Assembly (NCBI RefSeq): GCF_000153225.1
Contig: NZ_CH724148.1
Coordinates: 1,120,640-1,184,639 of the forward strand
Direction: 5' to 3'
DNA: 64,000 nt
From: Polaribacter irgensii 23-P
GTDB taxonomy: Bacteria > Bacteroidota > Bacteroidia > Flavobacteriales > Flavobacteriaceae
Of this stretch, positions 1 to 11,018 are shown piece after piece (the first letter of the stretch is position 1; each line of letters starts with the position of its first letter). The notes beneath the pieces were generated by a model. That model was not told the origin of the DNA, did not search any database, and saw nothing but the letters and a program-made list of their open reading frames with translations. Position numbers and translations under genes: made by a program.

Positions 1-1
1 T

Positions 2-469
2 CCAACCACAGCTTTAGATGTGGTGATGATGGGAACTTACGGAAAGTTAGGTTGGATTAAAAGACCAGGTAAAAGCGAACGAAAAACAGCATTGGAGTCC
101 TTAGAAAAAGTAGGAATGCTTTCTTTTAAAGACCGACAAATAAATCAGCTATCAGGTGGACAACAGCAGCGCGTTTTTTTGGCGAGAGCACTAGCGCAAG
201 ATGCGGATATTTATTTTATGGATGAACCTTTTCAAGGAGTAGATGCTACCACAGAAATTACCATTATTAATATTTTGAAAGAATTGCGGAAAGCAGGAAA
301 AACAGTGGTTGTAGTCCATCACGACTTACAAACAGTGCCGGAATATTTTGATTGGGTAACATTTTTAAATGTTAAAAAGATAGCAACCGGACCTGTGAAA
401 GAGATTTTTAATGACGATAATCTGACCAAAACATATGGCATAAATTATAAGGTAAGTGTCCAAAAATAG
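2..469 (+). CDS. Metal ABC transporter ATP-binding protein, 5'-truncated by window edge
   Basis: This is the C-terminal part of the ATPase of a manganese/zinc/iron-type ABC importer; it hydrolyses ATP on the cytoplasmic side to drive the two permeases encoded just downstream. The reading frame is open from base 2, so the true start and the Walker A motif lie before the window. Visible motifs, in order, are the ABC signature LSGGQQQR, the Walker B segment IYFMDEP, the D-loop GVDATTE and the switch histidine in VVHHD. The short length after the H-loop and the neighbouring permeases fit the MntB/ZnuC/TroB class. About 140 bases separate it from the next gene. The metal cannot be read from this fragment; manganese or zinc is an inference from the family. 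Confidence 0.93.
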   Translation, partial: PTTALDVVMMGTYGKLGWIKRPGKSERKTALESLEKVGMLSFKDRQINQLSGGQQQRVFLARALAQDADIYFMDEPFQGVDATTEITIINILKELRKAGKTVVVVHHDLQTVPEYFDWVTFLNVKKIATGPVKEIFNDDNLTKTYGINYKVSVQK

Positions 470-668
470 TTTTTAAGAGAAGTAAAAAATAAGAAACAAA
501 TGTTAGAAAGTGATTTATGAAATATGTAGGTTTTTTCACCAATTCACAAGCATAAATAGATACTTTTAAACAACGAATAGCAAACAATAAACCTCTAAAA
601 CTTAAACCATCGATTTTTCAGAATACATAAAGCTCGTTTTTACAGATTATACCCTTCGGACCATAACC

Positions 669-1736
669 TTGGGCACGGCAATATTGGGCTCAATTTGCGG
701 GATGCTTGGTAGTTTTGCTGTACTGCGAAAACAAAGTTTATTGGGCGATGCTATTTCACACGCAGCATTGCCAGGAATTGCAATCGCTTTTCTAATTACA
801 GGAACAAAAGAAACCAATGTATTACTAATAGGCGCTTTGGTAAGTGGCTTGTTAGGTGCATTTTGGATTCGAGGTATTACTAAAAGAACACATTTAAAAT
901 CAGATACTGCTTTGGGTTTAATTTTATCTATTTTTTTTGGGTTTGGAATGTTGTTGCTAACCTATATCCAAAAGTTGCCAAATGCAAATCAATCCGGCTT
1001 GGATAAATTTTTATTTGGACAAGCAGCGACATTATTGGCAAGAGATGTTTGGTTTATGGCGTCTGTAACCTTTGTCTGTTTGGTCGTTCTACTGTTGTTT
1101 TGGAAAGAGTTTAAAATTTTATTGTTTGATGCTGATTATGCGAAGACTTTAGGCTTTAATATTCAACTGATTGATATTTTAATCACTTCATTTATTGTCA
1201 TTGCAATTGTTTTAGGTTTGCAGACAGTGGGTGTTGTATTGATGAGCGCGATGTTATTAGCACCGGCTGCAGCTGCTAGGCAATGGACCAATAGTCTAGG
1301 CATTATGGTGGTGCTAGCTGCATTTTTTGGAGCTAGTTCTGGGGTTATAGGTACAGCAATTAGTGCAAGTCAGAACAATCTATCAACAGGACCCGTTATT
1401 GTTTTAGTGGCAGCTGTTTTTGTGGGCTTCTCTTTTATTTTTTCTCCATCCAGGGGTTTGTTGTTCAGACAAATTAGATTTATCCAGAATAGAAAAGATT
1501 TAGAGTTGCATAAAACGTTGGCCTTTATGTTCGAGATCGTGAAAAGTCACGAGAATATATCGCACCCACATGCCGTAAAAATTTTAAATAATTTCCACGG
1601 GTATACGAGGAAGTCGCTTGGGAAATTAGAGCGAAAAGAATATATAAATGTATCGGGTTCTATGTGGTCTATGACCCCAAAAGGATATCATTTTGCAGCA
1701 AATTTATACAATCAACAAGGAAACGAAAATGAGTAG
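669..1736 (+). CDS. Metal ABC transporter permease with C-terminal winged-helix domain (start codon uncertain)
   Basis: Integral membrane subunit of the ABC-3 permease family (MntC/TroC/ZnuB type) that forms half of the metal channel. The sequence shows GSFAVLRKQSLLGDAISHAALPG, the family hallmark split across the first two helices, and about eight hydrophobic segments up to residue 265. A soluble tail of about 85 residues follows (from LLFRQIRFIQ onward) and ends in WSMTPKGYHFA, which looks like a DtxR-type winged helix. The coordinate given is the first conventional start, a TTG. However, family-like sequence continues upstream in frame (DFSEYIKLVFTDYTLRTIT) to base 609, where the codon is ATC; a TAA at 603 closes the frame and no ATG, GTG or TTG lies between. 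The real start may therefore be 609. The stop overlaps the next gene by 8 bases. Confidence 0.88.
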   Translation: MGTAILGSICGMLGSFAVLRKQSLLGDAISHAALPGIAIAFLITGTKETNVLLIGALVSGLLGAFWIRGITKRTHLKSDTALGLILSIFFGFGMLLLTYIQKLPNANQSGLDKFLFGQAATLLARDVWFMASVTFVCLVVLLLFWKEFKILLFDADYAKTLGFNIQLIDILITSFIVIAIVLGLQTVGVVLMSAMLLAPAAAARQWTNSLGIMVVLAAFFGASSGVIGTAISASQNNLSTGPVIVLVAAVFVGFSFIFSPSRGLLFRQIRFIQNRKDLELHKTLAFMFEIVKSHENISHPHAVKILNNFHGYTRKSLGKLERKEYINVSGSMWSMTPKGYHFAANLYNQQGNENE

Positions 1737-2889
1737 TGCTCAAATAGAAATACAATTAATTGCCAGTATTGTGGCAATTGCATGCGCAATTCCGGGTACC
1801 TTTTTAGTATTGAGAAAGATGGCGTTAATTAGTGATGCAATCAGCCATTCTATCCTACCGGGATTGGTGTTGGGTTTTTTTATCACACACGATTTAAATT
1901 CTCCTTTGTTAATTATTACGGCCGCTTTATCTGGGGTAGTTACCGTGGTGTTAGTAGAATTTATTCAGAAGACACAATTGGTAAAAGAAGATACTGCAAT
2001 TGGTTTGGTTTTCCCCGTGCTCTTTAGCATTGGTGTTATTATGATCGCAAAAAACGCCAATGATGTACATTTAGATACAGATGCCATTTTATTGGGAGAA
2101 TTGGCTTTTGCTCCTTTTGATCGGTTTTTACTCAATGGGTCTGATCTCGGGCCAAAATCTCTCTGGATCATAGGAACCATTTTACTAATAACCATAAGTT
2201 TATTATTTGCTTTTTTTAAAGAATTAAAAATTAGCACGTTTGATGCAGGTTTGGCAACAGCTTTAGGTTTTTCGCCAGTTGTAATTCATTATGGGCTAAT
2301 GAGCGTTGCATCCATTACTGTTGTAGGCTCTTTTGATGCCGTTGGAGCTATTTTAGTAGTCGCTTTAATGATTGCGCCAGCAGCCACTGCCTATCTATTA
2401 ACGGATAATTTAAAGAAAATGTTAGGCTTGTCTGTTGTGTTTGGTGTTTTTGCAGCGATTGCGGGCTATTGGTTGGCGCATTGGTTAGATGCTTCTATTT
2501 CTGGTTCTATGACCACAATTTTAGGAATCGTATTCTTAATTGTTTATTTATTTGCGCCAAAAAGAGGTTTGATTTCTGTATTGTATAGAAATAGACAGCA
2601 GCAAATAGAGGTCTCTCTATTGACTTTTTTATTGCATTTAAACAATCATCAAGAAATAAGTGAACGCCATATAAATCATTTAAATGAACACATTAATTGG
2701 CGGCGTGTAAAATCAAAATCAGTATTAGATTTAGCCACAAAAAACAACATGATTGTCATCGATAAAAGTATTATTTCTTTAACGGAGAAAGGAAAAGATT
2801 TTACTGATAAAGCGATTGACTACATTATTACCAATGATCATTCTAAAATAGAATCAATAAAAGAGGATTTCTTTTTATTTCGGGGATAA
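1729..2889 (+). CDS. Second metal ABC transporter permease with C-terminal winged-helix-like domain
   Basis: The partner permease of the metal importer (MntD/TroD type). It repeats the family pattern GTFLVLRKMALISDAISHSILPG near the N-terminus and has about eight hydrophobic segments ending at the motif LFAPKRGLI. A cytoplasmic tail of roughly 95 residues follows, including EISERHINHLNEHINW and ISLTEKGKDF, again with the helix-turn-helix then wing-like TEKG feature. The ATG at 1729 was chosen over an in-frame TTG at 1693 because it is preceded by AAGGAAA and sits in an 8-base ATGAGTAG overlap with the stop of the previous gene, the usual sign of translational coupling. Having two different permease subunits indicates a heterodimeric channel. 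The substrate is not determined. Confidence 0.92.
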   Translation: MSSAQIEIQLIASIVAIACAIPGTFLVLRKMALISDAISHSILPGLVLGFFITHDLNSPLLIITAALSGVVTVVLVEFIQKTQLVKEDTAIGLVFPVLFSIGVIMIAKNANDVHLDTDAILLGELAFAPFDRFLLNGSDLGPKSLWIIGTILLITISLLFAFFKELKISTFDAGLATALGFSPVVIHYGLMSVASITVVGSFDAVGAILVVALMIAPAATAYLLTDNLKKMLGLSVVFGVFAAIAGYWLAHWLDASISGSMTTILGIVFLIVYLFAPKRGLISVLYRNRQQQIEVSLLTFLLHLNNHQEISERHINHLNEHINWRRVKSKSVLDLATKNNMIVIDKSIISLTEKGKDFTDKAIDYIITNDHSKIESIKEDFFLFRG

Positions 2890-2928
2890 CAATCTCTATA
2901 TTTTGTATTTTGCAGTTAAAATAACGCT

Positions 2929-5900
2929 GTGCATCAATCTTCTTCTTTTCAAGTATATAACGCTTCTGCGGGAAGCGGAAAAACGTTCACCTTAGTAAAA
3001 CAGTACCTAAAAGTGCTCCTGACTTCAGAGGATCTTTTTATGTTCCAGAAAGTATTGGCAATTACATTTACGAACAAAGCTGCGGGTGAAATGAAGGAGC
3101 GAGTTTTGTCGAGTTTAGAGGGCTTTTCGGAGGGAAATACGAATGATTTATTAAAAATGATTCTTGAAGAAACAAATATAAATCAAAGGACAGTTCAAGA
3201 GCGAAGTAAAAATATTTTAGATGCTATTCTAAAAAATTACGCTGCTTTTTCAATCACTACGATCGATAGTTTTACTCATAAAATCATTAAAAGCTTTGCG
3301 CATGATTTGGGCTTGTCAGGCAACTTTGAAGTAGAGATGGATGCCATTTCTTTGTTGAATGAGGCTGTAGACGTTCTAGTTTCTAAGATTGGAACCCATA
3401 AAAAGCTTACGCAGCTTTTAATCGATTATTCTTTAGACAAAGCAGATGACGATAAATCCTGGGATATTTCTAAAGATTTAAATGATTTTGCCCGAGTGCT
3501 TTTGAATGAAGATGATGTAAAACACTTCAGAAAACTTGCAGACAAAGAGTTGGATGACTTTTTTGAACTTAAAAAGAAATTACAGGGCGCAAATAAAGAA
3601 ATAGAGACAACATATAGCAAGCTTGGAAACGAAGTTTTATCCTTTATTGAGAGTAGTGGAATCTCAAGTACAGATTTTGCGCAAACCGGTGAGCTTGTAA
3701 AGCACTTTAAAAAGTTAAGAAATTTGCGCTTTTTAAAAAGTGAAGATCTGAAGTTTGACGGCAGATTAGATGCGACTATTAAAGGATGTAAAAATCTTTT
3801 TGCAGCAAAAGCATCTCCAGCGACAAAACAAGCTATCGAAGAAATTTCAGACCGATTAAGGCAGTATTATTTGGAGTCTAAAGAAGTCTATAATGCCACA
3901 TTTTCTGACTATCTACTCAATAAAATTACGCTAAAAAGTATTATACCATTAGCTGTTTTAAATAATATTAATACAGAGCTAAATACCATAAAAGAGGATA
4001 ATAATATTCGTTTAAATGCAGAATTTAATCAACTGATTTCAGACAATATTAAAGACCAGCCTGCGCCCTTTATATATGAAAGAATTGGACAGCGTTTTCA
4101 GCACTATTTTATTGACGAGATGCAAGATACTTCGGTGTTGCAGTGGGAAAATTTAATCCCCTTAATAGAAAATGCATTGGCGCAAGAGAACAGTAATCTG
4201 TTGTTGGTTGGTGACGGTAAACAAGCTATTTATAGATGGCGTGGAGGGAAAGCAGAACAATTTATAGCTTTAGGCTCGAAGGAAGAAAATCCTTTTAACG
4301 TTCATAAAGAGGTGAAAGATTTAGCAACGAATTATAGAAGCTATTCAGAAATCATCAGTTTTAATAATTCTTTTTTCCAACACACCGTTAATTTTCTCCA
4401 GAACGAATCCTATAAGAAACTTTTTTATGAGGGAAATAAGCAATTGGAGAATTTAAAAAAAGGAGGTTTTGTTTCCCTGTCTTTTTTAAACAAAGAAGAC
4501 CACAAGGATGCAGAGAAAATAAAGTATCCAAAAAAAGTTTTAGAGAAAATTAAGCAGTTGGAAAAAGATTTTTATCTAAATGAGATTTGCGTACTGACAA
4601 GAACAAAAAAAGATGGTATCGCAGTTGCGGATTACCTTTCAGAAAATGGGATTGCTATTGTTTCTTCGGAAACACTATTATTAAAAAGTAATGCTAAGAT
4701 CAATTTTATCATTAATATTTTACACAGTTTTCAGAATGCAAATGATGAAGAGAGGAGATTTGAGTTTTTATATTTCTTGTATGAGCATTTGCAGGTAAAA
4801 ATACCGAAACACGCTTTCTTTGAAAAATACGTGAAATCAACAAATGATTTAATTTTTGAAGATTTAAAGTCTTTTGGGGTTGTATTTAATTTTACAGCGT
4901 TTCAGCAAGTGCCCTTCTACGAAAAAATTGAGGAGATTATTCGAGGATTCAATTTGGTCACTTCTTCAAATGCGTACGTGCAGTTTTTTTTAGATATTGT
5001 GTTAGAGCAACAGCGAAAGGCGACAGATATTGGTGATTTTTTAGAATTCTGGGAACGCAAGAAAGACTCTTTAAGTATTATTGCCTCAGAAAATTTGGAT
5101 GCGGTGCAAGTAATGACCATTCACAAGTCTAAGGGATTGGAATTTCCGGTAGTAATTTTTCCTTGTGATGTAGAAATTCATGGACAAATTAAACCTAAAG
5201 TTTGGTTTGATGATTTGCCAAAAGACTACAATTTTAAAGAGCTTTTGATAGATTATAAGAAGGATTTGAGTTTGATTAGTGCACGAGGGATCGAAATTTA
5301 TAATGCACAAAGAGAGGCTTTGGAATTAGATAATTTTAACTTATTATATGTAGCATTAACAAGGGCTTCAGAACAGTTACATATTATTACTGAAAATAAA
5401 ATTTCGGCAAAAGGACTTGAAAACACAAACTATTATTCAGGTATTTTTCTAAACTACTTAAAAGAGCAAAATCTTTGGCAAGAGGACTGTTTAGAGTATC
5501 GTTTTGGTGAAGATCTCAGGGTTCAAAATAAAGAAAAACAAGTTTCTTTAACTACGGTGCATGAGAAGTTTATTTCAACACCTTGGCAAGAACACAATAT
5601 TGTGTTATTGGCGAGTTCTTCAAAATTATGGGATACAGCCCAAGGAGATGCAATTGACTTTGGAAATTTATTTCATGAAATATTGTCAAAAATTATTACA
5701 GTTAAGGACGTTTCGTCTGTGTTAAATCAGTACCACCAGAGAGGGCTTATAAATGATTATCAGTTAGTTGAAATAAAATCGAAGATTTATGCTATTGTAA
5801 ATCATCCAAAATTAACTCCTTATTATGCAGCGGATGTTGTGGTTTTTAATGAACGAGAAATTGTAGACGTAGACAATCAAGTAATCATTCCAGACAGATT

Positions 5901-6087
5901 GGTTTTTAATCGTAAAAATGAAGTTACAATCATCGATTATAAGACGGGAAATCCCACTAACGACCATAAACAGCAGCTGCTTAAGTATGAAAGAGTTTTG
6001 AAATCGATGCATTTTATTATCGATAAAAAAATACTTATTTACAGGAATGAAAAAATTGATGTCGTTGAGGTATCAGCAAAAAAATAA
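2929..6087 (+). CDS. UvrD/Rep-type helicase with C-terminal nuclease domain (AddA/RecB-like)
   Basis: A 1052-residue superfamily 1A helicase fused to a PD-(D/E)XK nuclease, expected to process double-strand DNA ends before RecA loading. Motifs in order: Walker A SAGSGKT (residues 13-19), Ia TFTNKAAGEMKERV, II FIDEMQDTS (about 395), III VGDGKQAIYRWRGG, IV NYRS, V MTIHKSKGLEFP (about 728), VI LLYVALTRA (about 804). The C-terminus has GNLFHEIL, then DRLVF (about 988) and IIDYKTG (about 1001), the order of the RecB-family nuclease site. In Bacteroidota this protein normally pairs with an AddB-like exonuclease; no such partner lies downstream here, so it may lie before the window or elsewhere. The start is a GTG; no better in-frame start is seen close to the Walker A motif. 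Confidence 0.93.
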   Translation: MHQSSSFQVYNASAGSGKTFTLVKQYLKVLLTSEDLFMFQKVLAITFTNKAAGEMKERVLSSLEGFSEGNTNDLLKMILEETNINQRTVQERSKNILDAILKNYAAFSITTIDSFTHKIIKSFAHDLGLSGNFEVEMDAISLLNEAVDVLVSKIGTHKKLTQLLIDYSLDKADDDKSWDISKDLNDFARVLLNEDDVKHFRKLADKELDDFFELKKKLQGANKEIETTYSKLGNEVLSFIESSGISSTDFAQTGELVKHFKKLRNLRFLKSEDLKFDGRLDATIKGCKNLFAAKASPATKQAIEEISDRLRQYYLESKEVYNATFSDYLLNKITLKSIIPLAVLNNINTELNTIKEDNNIRLNAEFNQLISDNIKDQPAPFIYERIGQRFQHYFIDEMQDTSVLQWENLIPLIENALAQENSNLLLVGDGKQAIYRWRGGKAEQFIALGSKEENPFNVHKEVKDLATNYRSYSEIISFNNSFFQHTVNFLQNESYKKLFYEGNKQLENLKKGGFVSLSFLNKEDHKDAEKIKYPKKVLEKIKQLEKDFYLNEICVLTRTKKDGIAVADYLSENGIAIVSSETLLLKSNAKINFIINILHSFQNANDEERRFEFLYFLYEHLQVKIPKHAFFEKYVKSTNDLIFEDLKSFGVVFNFTAFQQVPFYEKIEEIIRGFNLVTSSNAYVQFFLDIVLEQQRKATDIGDFLEFWERKKDSLSIIASENLDAVQVMTIHKSKGLEFPVVIFPCDVEIHGQIKPKVWFDDLPKDYNFKELLIDYKKDLSLISARGIEIYNAQREALELDNFNLLYVALTRASEQLHIITENKISAKGLENTNYYSGIFLNYLKEQNLWQEDCLEYRFGEDLRVQNKEKQVSLTTVHEKFISTPWQEHNIVLLASSSKLWDTAQGDAIDFGNLFHEILSKIITVKDVSSVLNQYHQRGLINDYQLVEIKSKIYAIVNHPKLTPYYAADVVVFNEREIVDVDNQVIIPDRLVFNRKNEVTIIDYKTGNPTNDHKQQLLKYERVLKSMHFIIDKKILIYRNEKIDVVEVSAKK

Positions 6088-6093
6088 ACTTTG

Positions 6094-6101
6094 TAACTTT
6101 G
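6094..6101 (+). promoter_or_regulatory. Probable Bacteroidota -7 box for kbl
   Basis: TAACTTTG matches the TAnnTTTG -7 consensus of the Bacteroidota primary sigma factor and lies 21 bases before the kbl start codon. No convincing -33 TTTG is seen at the usual distance, so the promoter may be weak or the match fortuitous. Confidence 0.45.
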
Positions 6102-6122
6102 TCTTTTTTAAATCAATAAAAA

Positions 6123-7316
6123 ATGTACGGAAAAATTAAGGATACTTTAAGAAAAGAGCTTCAAGAAATTAAGGAAGCAGGTTTGTATAAAACAGAAAGA
6201 ATTATAACTTCTGCGCAAGACGCAGTCATTACAATTTCGACAGGAGAAAAGGTGCTAAATTTTTGTTCAAACAATTATTTAGGCTTGTCCAATCATCCAG
6301 CAGTGGTACAAGCTGCAAAAGACACTATGGATACGCATGGTTTTGGAGTTTCTTCAGTACGGTTTATTTGTGGTACTCAAGATATTCATAAAAAATTAGA
6401 AAAGAAAATAGCAGATTTCTACACGACAGAAGAAACTATTTTATATGCTGCTTGTTTTGACGCAAATGGAGGAGTTTTTGAACCATTATTAACAAAAGAG
6501 GATGCTATTATTTCAGATAGTTTAAACCATGCATCGGTTATTGATGGGGTTCGCTTGTGTAAAGCAGCGCGCTACCGGTACGATAACAATGACATGCAGT
6601 CTTTAGAGGAGCAATTGATTAAAGCGAATAAAGAGAACCATCGTTTTAAATTGATTGTCACCGATGGTGTTTTCTCTATGGACGGGATTGTTGCGAAACT
6701 GGACAAAATATGTGATTTAGCAGACAAATATGACGCGCTGGTAATGGTAGATGAATGTCATGCTACTGGTTTTATCGGAAAAACGGGTCGTGGAACTGTA
6801 GAACTAAAAAATGTATTGGACAGAGTAGATATTGTTACAGGAACTTTGGGGAAAGCTTTGGGTGGCGCAATGGGCGGATATACTACAGGTAAAAAAGAAA
6901 TTATTGAAATCCTAAGACAACGCTCGAGACCTTATTTGTTTTCAAATTCCTTAGCACCCGCTATTGTAGGAGCAACTTTAAAGGTTTTCGAATTAATTTC
7001 TGAAGATACTTCATTGCGAGATCAGTTAGAATGGAACACAAACTATTTCAGAGAAGAAATGGGAAATGCAGGATTTGATTTGGTAGGTGCAGATGCGGCT
7101 ATCGTGCCAGTGATGCTTTATGATGCAAAATTATCCCAAATAATGGCAGATAAGCTTCTAGAAAAAGGCATCTATGTAATTGGATTTTTTTTCCCGGTAG
7201 TACCGAAAGGAAAAGCAAGAATAAGAGTGCAATTGTCAGCTGCCCACACAAAAGAACATTTAGACAAAGCAATAGCCTCTTTTATTGCAGTAGGTAAGGA
7301 ATTAAAGGTTATTTAA
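6123..7316 (+). CDS. kbl: Glycine C-acetyltransferase (2-amino-3-ketobutyrate CoA ligase)
   Basis: PLP-dependent enzyme of the alpha-oxoamine synthase family that cleaves 2-amino-3-oxobutyrate with CoA to glycine and acetyl-CoA, the second step of threonine breakdown in the cytoplasm. The 397-residue length is that of Kbl. Motifs seen: [14 protein letters not shown] near the N-terminus, [30 protein letters not shown], and the PLP lysine in [12 protein letters not shown] (Lys244). The ECHATGF and GGVFEPL wording separates it from serine palmitoyltransferase and BioF. The usual partner, threonine dehydrogenase (tdh), is not adjacent. The gene follows the AddA-like gene by 35 bases and probably has its own promoter. 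Confidence 0.95.
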   Translation: MYGKIKDTLRKELQEIKEAGLYKTERIITSAQDAVITISTGEKVLNFCSNNYLGLSNHPAVVQAAKDTMDTHGFGVSSVRFICGTQDIHKKLEKKIADFYTTEETILYAACFDANGGVFEPLLTKEDAIISDSLNHASVIDGVRLCKAARYRYDNNDMQSLEEQLIKANKENHRFKLIVTDGVFSMDGIVAKLDKICDLADKYDALVMVDECHATGFIGKTGRGTVELKNVLDRVDIVTGTLGKALGGAMGGYTTGKKEIIEILRQRSRPYLFSNSLAPAIVGATLKVFELISEDTSLRDQLEWNTNYFREEMGNAGFDLVGADAAIVPVMLYDAKLSQIMADKLLEKGIYVIGFFFPVVPKGKARIRVQLSAAHTKEHLDKAIASFIAVGKELKVI

Positions 7317-7362
7317 AAAAAAACTAAAAAAATAGCGTAATATGAATATTTTTTCAATTTAT

Positions 7363-7393
7363 TTTGTTAATTCGTATTAAGAGCCTATTTTTG
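7363..7393 (+). promoter_or_regulatory. Promoter of the OmpA-family gene
   Basis: TTTG at 7363-7366, a 19-base spacer and TATTTTTG at 7386-7393 match the Bacteroidota -33/-7 promoter closely. Transcription would start near 7400, giving an untranslated leader of about 30 bases. Confidence 0.65.
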
Positions 7394-7431
7394 TTTTTGA
7401 AAATAGAGATATTAATTTTAAAAATTCGACA

Positions 7432-8784
7432 ATGAAAACATTAAAAACAGTTGCAATCGCCTTATTTGTATTCGCATTAACCAGTAATGTAAATGCACAA
7501 GACGCTAACAATCCTTGGGTTGTAGGTTTTGGAATAAATGCGGTAGATTTTAATACTAATAGCGATTTTAAGTCACAGTTTAAAGACCTTACAGAGATTA
7601 AAGATTGGAATACAATACCTTCAGTTTCAAGAATTTCAGTTGAGAAATATTTAGAAAAAGGTTTTACATTACAAGTCGCAGGTGCTCTTAATAAAATTGA
7701 AACCTTAATGGTTGAAGGAGATTCAGATTTCCTGTACTATGCGCTGGATGCAAATGTAAAGTATGATTTAAATACTTTAGTAGGTGAAACTGCTTGGTTT
7801 GATCCTTATGTATTTATCGGTGGAGGTTATGTGGCTGTTGACGATCAAGGAGAGGGGATGTTGAATGTAGGATTGGGTTTCAATACTTGGTTTAATGACA
7901 ATTTGGGTTTAAATTTTCAAACAGGAGTTAAGAAAGGATTTTCTCAGAATGTAGCAACGCATGTGCAGCACTCTATAGGTTTAGTTATTAAATTTGGAGG
8001 TACTGATACAGACGGAGATGGTGTATATGATAAATTCGATGCATGTCCTGAGGTTGTTGGTTTAGAGCAGTTTAATGGATGTCCTGATGCGGATGGTGAT
8101 GGAGTAAAGGATTCTGACGATGCATGTCCAGAGGTAGCTGGTTTAGTAGCTATGAACGGCTGTCCTGACGCTGACGGTGACGGTATTGCAGATAAAGACG
8201 ATATGTGTCCTGATGAAAAAGGTACAAAAGGAAATAAAGGCTGCCCCGACACGGATGGTGACGGAACTTTTGATAAAGATGACAAGTGTTCTGATGTTGC
8301 AGGACCAACTGCAAATGCAGGATGTCCTTGGCCAGATACAGATGGAGATAGTATTTTAGATAAAGATGACAAATGTCCAACAGTTGCAGGTATTGCCTCA
8401 GAGGGAGGTTGTCCAGAAGTAATTACTAATGAAGCTAAAATGGGAATGGATACGTTTGCAGAGGCGATCTTGTTTACTTTAGAAAGTGCAAACTTTCAAA
8501 GAGGAGTAAGGAAAGATTTAGACGGTATGTTAGCTATTATTAATGAATTTCCGCAGGCTAATTTTGCAATTAGAGGGTATACAGATGTTTCTGGAAGTGT
8601 TTCTGGAAATTTGAAATTATCGAACTCAAGAGCAAATGCGGTAAAAGATTATTTAGTTAAAAACGGAATAGATGCTGCAAGATTAACTGTTGCTGGTTTT
8701 GGTCAAGAAAGTCCAACCGCTTCAAACAAAACAAGAGCAGGTAGAATTCAGAATAGAAGAGTAGAAGTGAAGGTAACCAACTAG
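7432..8784 (+). CDS. OmpA-family outer-membrane protein with thrombospondin type 3 repeats
   Basis: A 450-residue cell-envelope protein in three parts. Residues 1-23 are a signal peptide ending VNAQ. Residues about 24-185 form a membrane beta-barrel-like domain. Residues about 187-320 hold five calcium-binding thrombospondin type 3 repeats of the form DxDGDGxxDxxDxCP, each ending in a GCP. The C-terminal OmpA domain carries the peptidoglycan-binding signature around [25 protein letters not shown] and NRRVEVKV. It should tether the outer membrane to peptidoglycan, with the acidic repeats as a calcium-stiffened linker. This architecture is very common and highly expressed in Flavobacteriaceae. 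It has a strong promoter and a terminator of its own, so it is transcribed alone. Confidence 0.95.
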   Translation: MKTLKTVAIALFVFALTSNVNAQDANNPWVVGFGINAVDFNTNSDFKSQFKDLTEIKDWNTIPSVSRISVEKYLEKGFTLQVAGALNKIETLMVEGDSDFLYYALDANVKYDLNTLVGETAWFDPYVFIGGGYVAVDDQGEGMLNVGLGFNTWFNDNLGLNFQTGVKKGFSQNVATHVQHSIGLVIKFGGTDTDGDGVYDKFDACPEVVGLEQFNGCPDADGDGVKDSDDACPEVAGLVAMNGCPDADGDGIADKDDMCPDEKGTKGNKGCPDTDGDGTFDKDDKCSDVAGPTANAGCPWPDTDGDSILDKDDKCPTVAGIASEGGCPEVITNEAKMGMDTFAEAILFTLESANFQRGVRKDLDGMLAIINEFPQANFAIRGYTDVSGSVSGNLKLSNSRANAVKDYLVKNGIDAARLTVAGFGQESPTASNKTRAGRIQNRRVEVKVTN

Positions 8785-8802
8785 TTATTGCCATAAAATA
8801 CC

Positions 8803-8841
8803 AAAAAGGTTTCATCATAACAGATGAGACCTTTTTTTTTT
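8803..8841 (+). terminator. Rho-independent terminator after the OmpA-family gene
   Basis: AAAAAGGTTTCATC and GATGAGACCTTTTT pair as a 14-base stem with one G-U pair and a six-base loop, followed by a run of T. It ends 19-57 bases after the stop codon. Confidence 0.85.
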
Positions 8842-8870
8842 AAAACCTTTTTTTATTCCCCGCAAAAAAG

Positions 8871-8878
8871 TACCTTTG
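8871..8878 (+). promoter_or_regulatory. -7 box of the atpD-atpC promoter
   Basis: TACCTTTG matches TAnnTTTG and lies 60 bases before the atpD start, right after the previous gene's terminator. No clear -33 TTTG is present; the upstream region is a T-rich tract. Confidence 0.55.
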
Positions 8879-8931
8879 CAACCTAAAATTGGGAGTGCAA
8901 TTCTCAATATATAAATAATAATTATAATTAG

Positions 8932-10449
<1,518 letters not shown>

Positions 10450-10519
10450 ACAGTTGTTATTTTTTAGTAGATATGCTTTAGCAATCAACTAAGAACAAAC
10501 TACAAAAAAATAGAAAATT

Positions 10520-10813
10520 ATGTTTTTAGAAATTGTAACACCAGAGGCCATATTATTTTCTTCGGAAGTTGATCTATTTTCAGCTCCAGGAAACGATGGA
10601 GAGTTTCAGATATTAAACAATCACGCACCAATAGTCGCTATTTTAAAAGAGGGCGAAATAAAAATTCATGTACACAGTCAAAAACATTTAGTTTTAGATG
10701 ATTTGCATGGGAAGTTAGAAGTGCACGCAGATGATGATAACGTTTTAATTTTAAAAATTAAATCTGGAACGTTAGAATTAAGTGAGAATAAAGCGATTAT
10801 TTTAGCGGATTAG
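10520..10813 (+). CDS. atpC: ATP synthase F1 subunit epsilon (short form)
   Basis: Central-stalk subunit that couples rotor and catalytic head. The 97 residues cover only the N-terminal beta-sandwich: LEIVTPEAILFSSEVDLFSAPGNDGEFQILNNHAPIVAIL is the conserved start, including the GDxGxxxILxxHAP pattern in degenerate form. The usual C-terminal two-helix domain of about 45 residues, which inhibits ATP hydrolysis in many bacteria, is absent; short epsilon subunits are normal in Bacteroidota. It lies 70 bases after atpD and is followed by a terminator. Confidence 0.93.
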   Translation: MFLEIVTPEAILFSSEVDLFSAPGNDGEFQILNNHAPIVAILKEGEIKIHVHSQKHLVLDDLHGKLEVHADDDNVLILKIKSGTLELSENKAIILAD

Positions 10814-10837
10814 GTGCCTCAGCAAGTAAAAAAATAG

Positions 10838-10870
10838 ACCTCACAGCATTTTTGTTTTGAGGTTTTTTTA
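10838..10870 (+). terminator. Rho-independent terminator after atpC
   Basis: ACCTCA (10838-10843) pairs with TGAGGT (10858-10863) and is followed by TTTTTTT. The stem is short with a 14-base loop. Confidence 0.6.
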
Positions 10871-11006
10871 TGCGCAAAAAATAGTGTTTGCAGAGTGGAT
10901 TTTGCGGTGTTAATTCTGTATTATTTATAAAATAGTTGTGATAGTATTTGTAATGTTTTGTGATGTGTGCTTTTAAAAATAACAGATATACTTCATAAAA
11001 ATATTG

Positions 11007-11014
11007 TAGCTTTG
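11007..11014 (+). promoter_or_regulatory. -7 box of rbfA, possibly giving a leaderless message
   Basis: TAGCTTTG matches TAnnTTTG and ends only four bases before the rbfA ATG at 11019. If used, transcription would begin at or next to the start codon. A -33 element is not obvious. Confidence 0.45.
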
Positions 11015-11018
11015 TGCC

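Noticed and set aside
7944..8372. 142-codon frame antisense to the OmpA-family gene
   Set aside because: It is the mirror of the repeated DxDGDG codons; periodic repeats create such shadows.
8150..8380. Thrombospondin repeat as a DNA tandem-repeat region
   Set aside because: Repeats are conserved at protein level only; the DNA units differ, so no expansion-type microsatellite.
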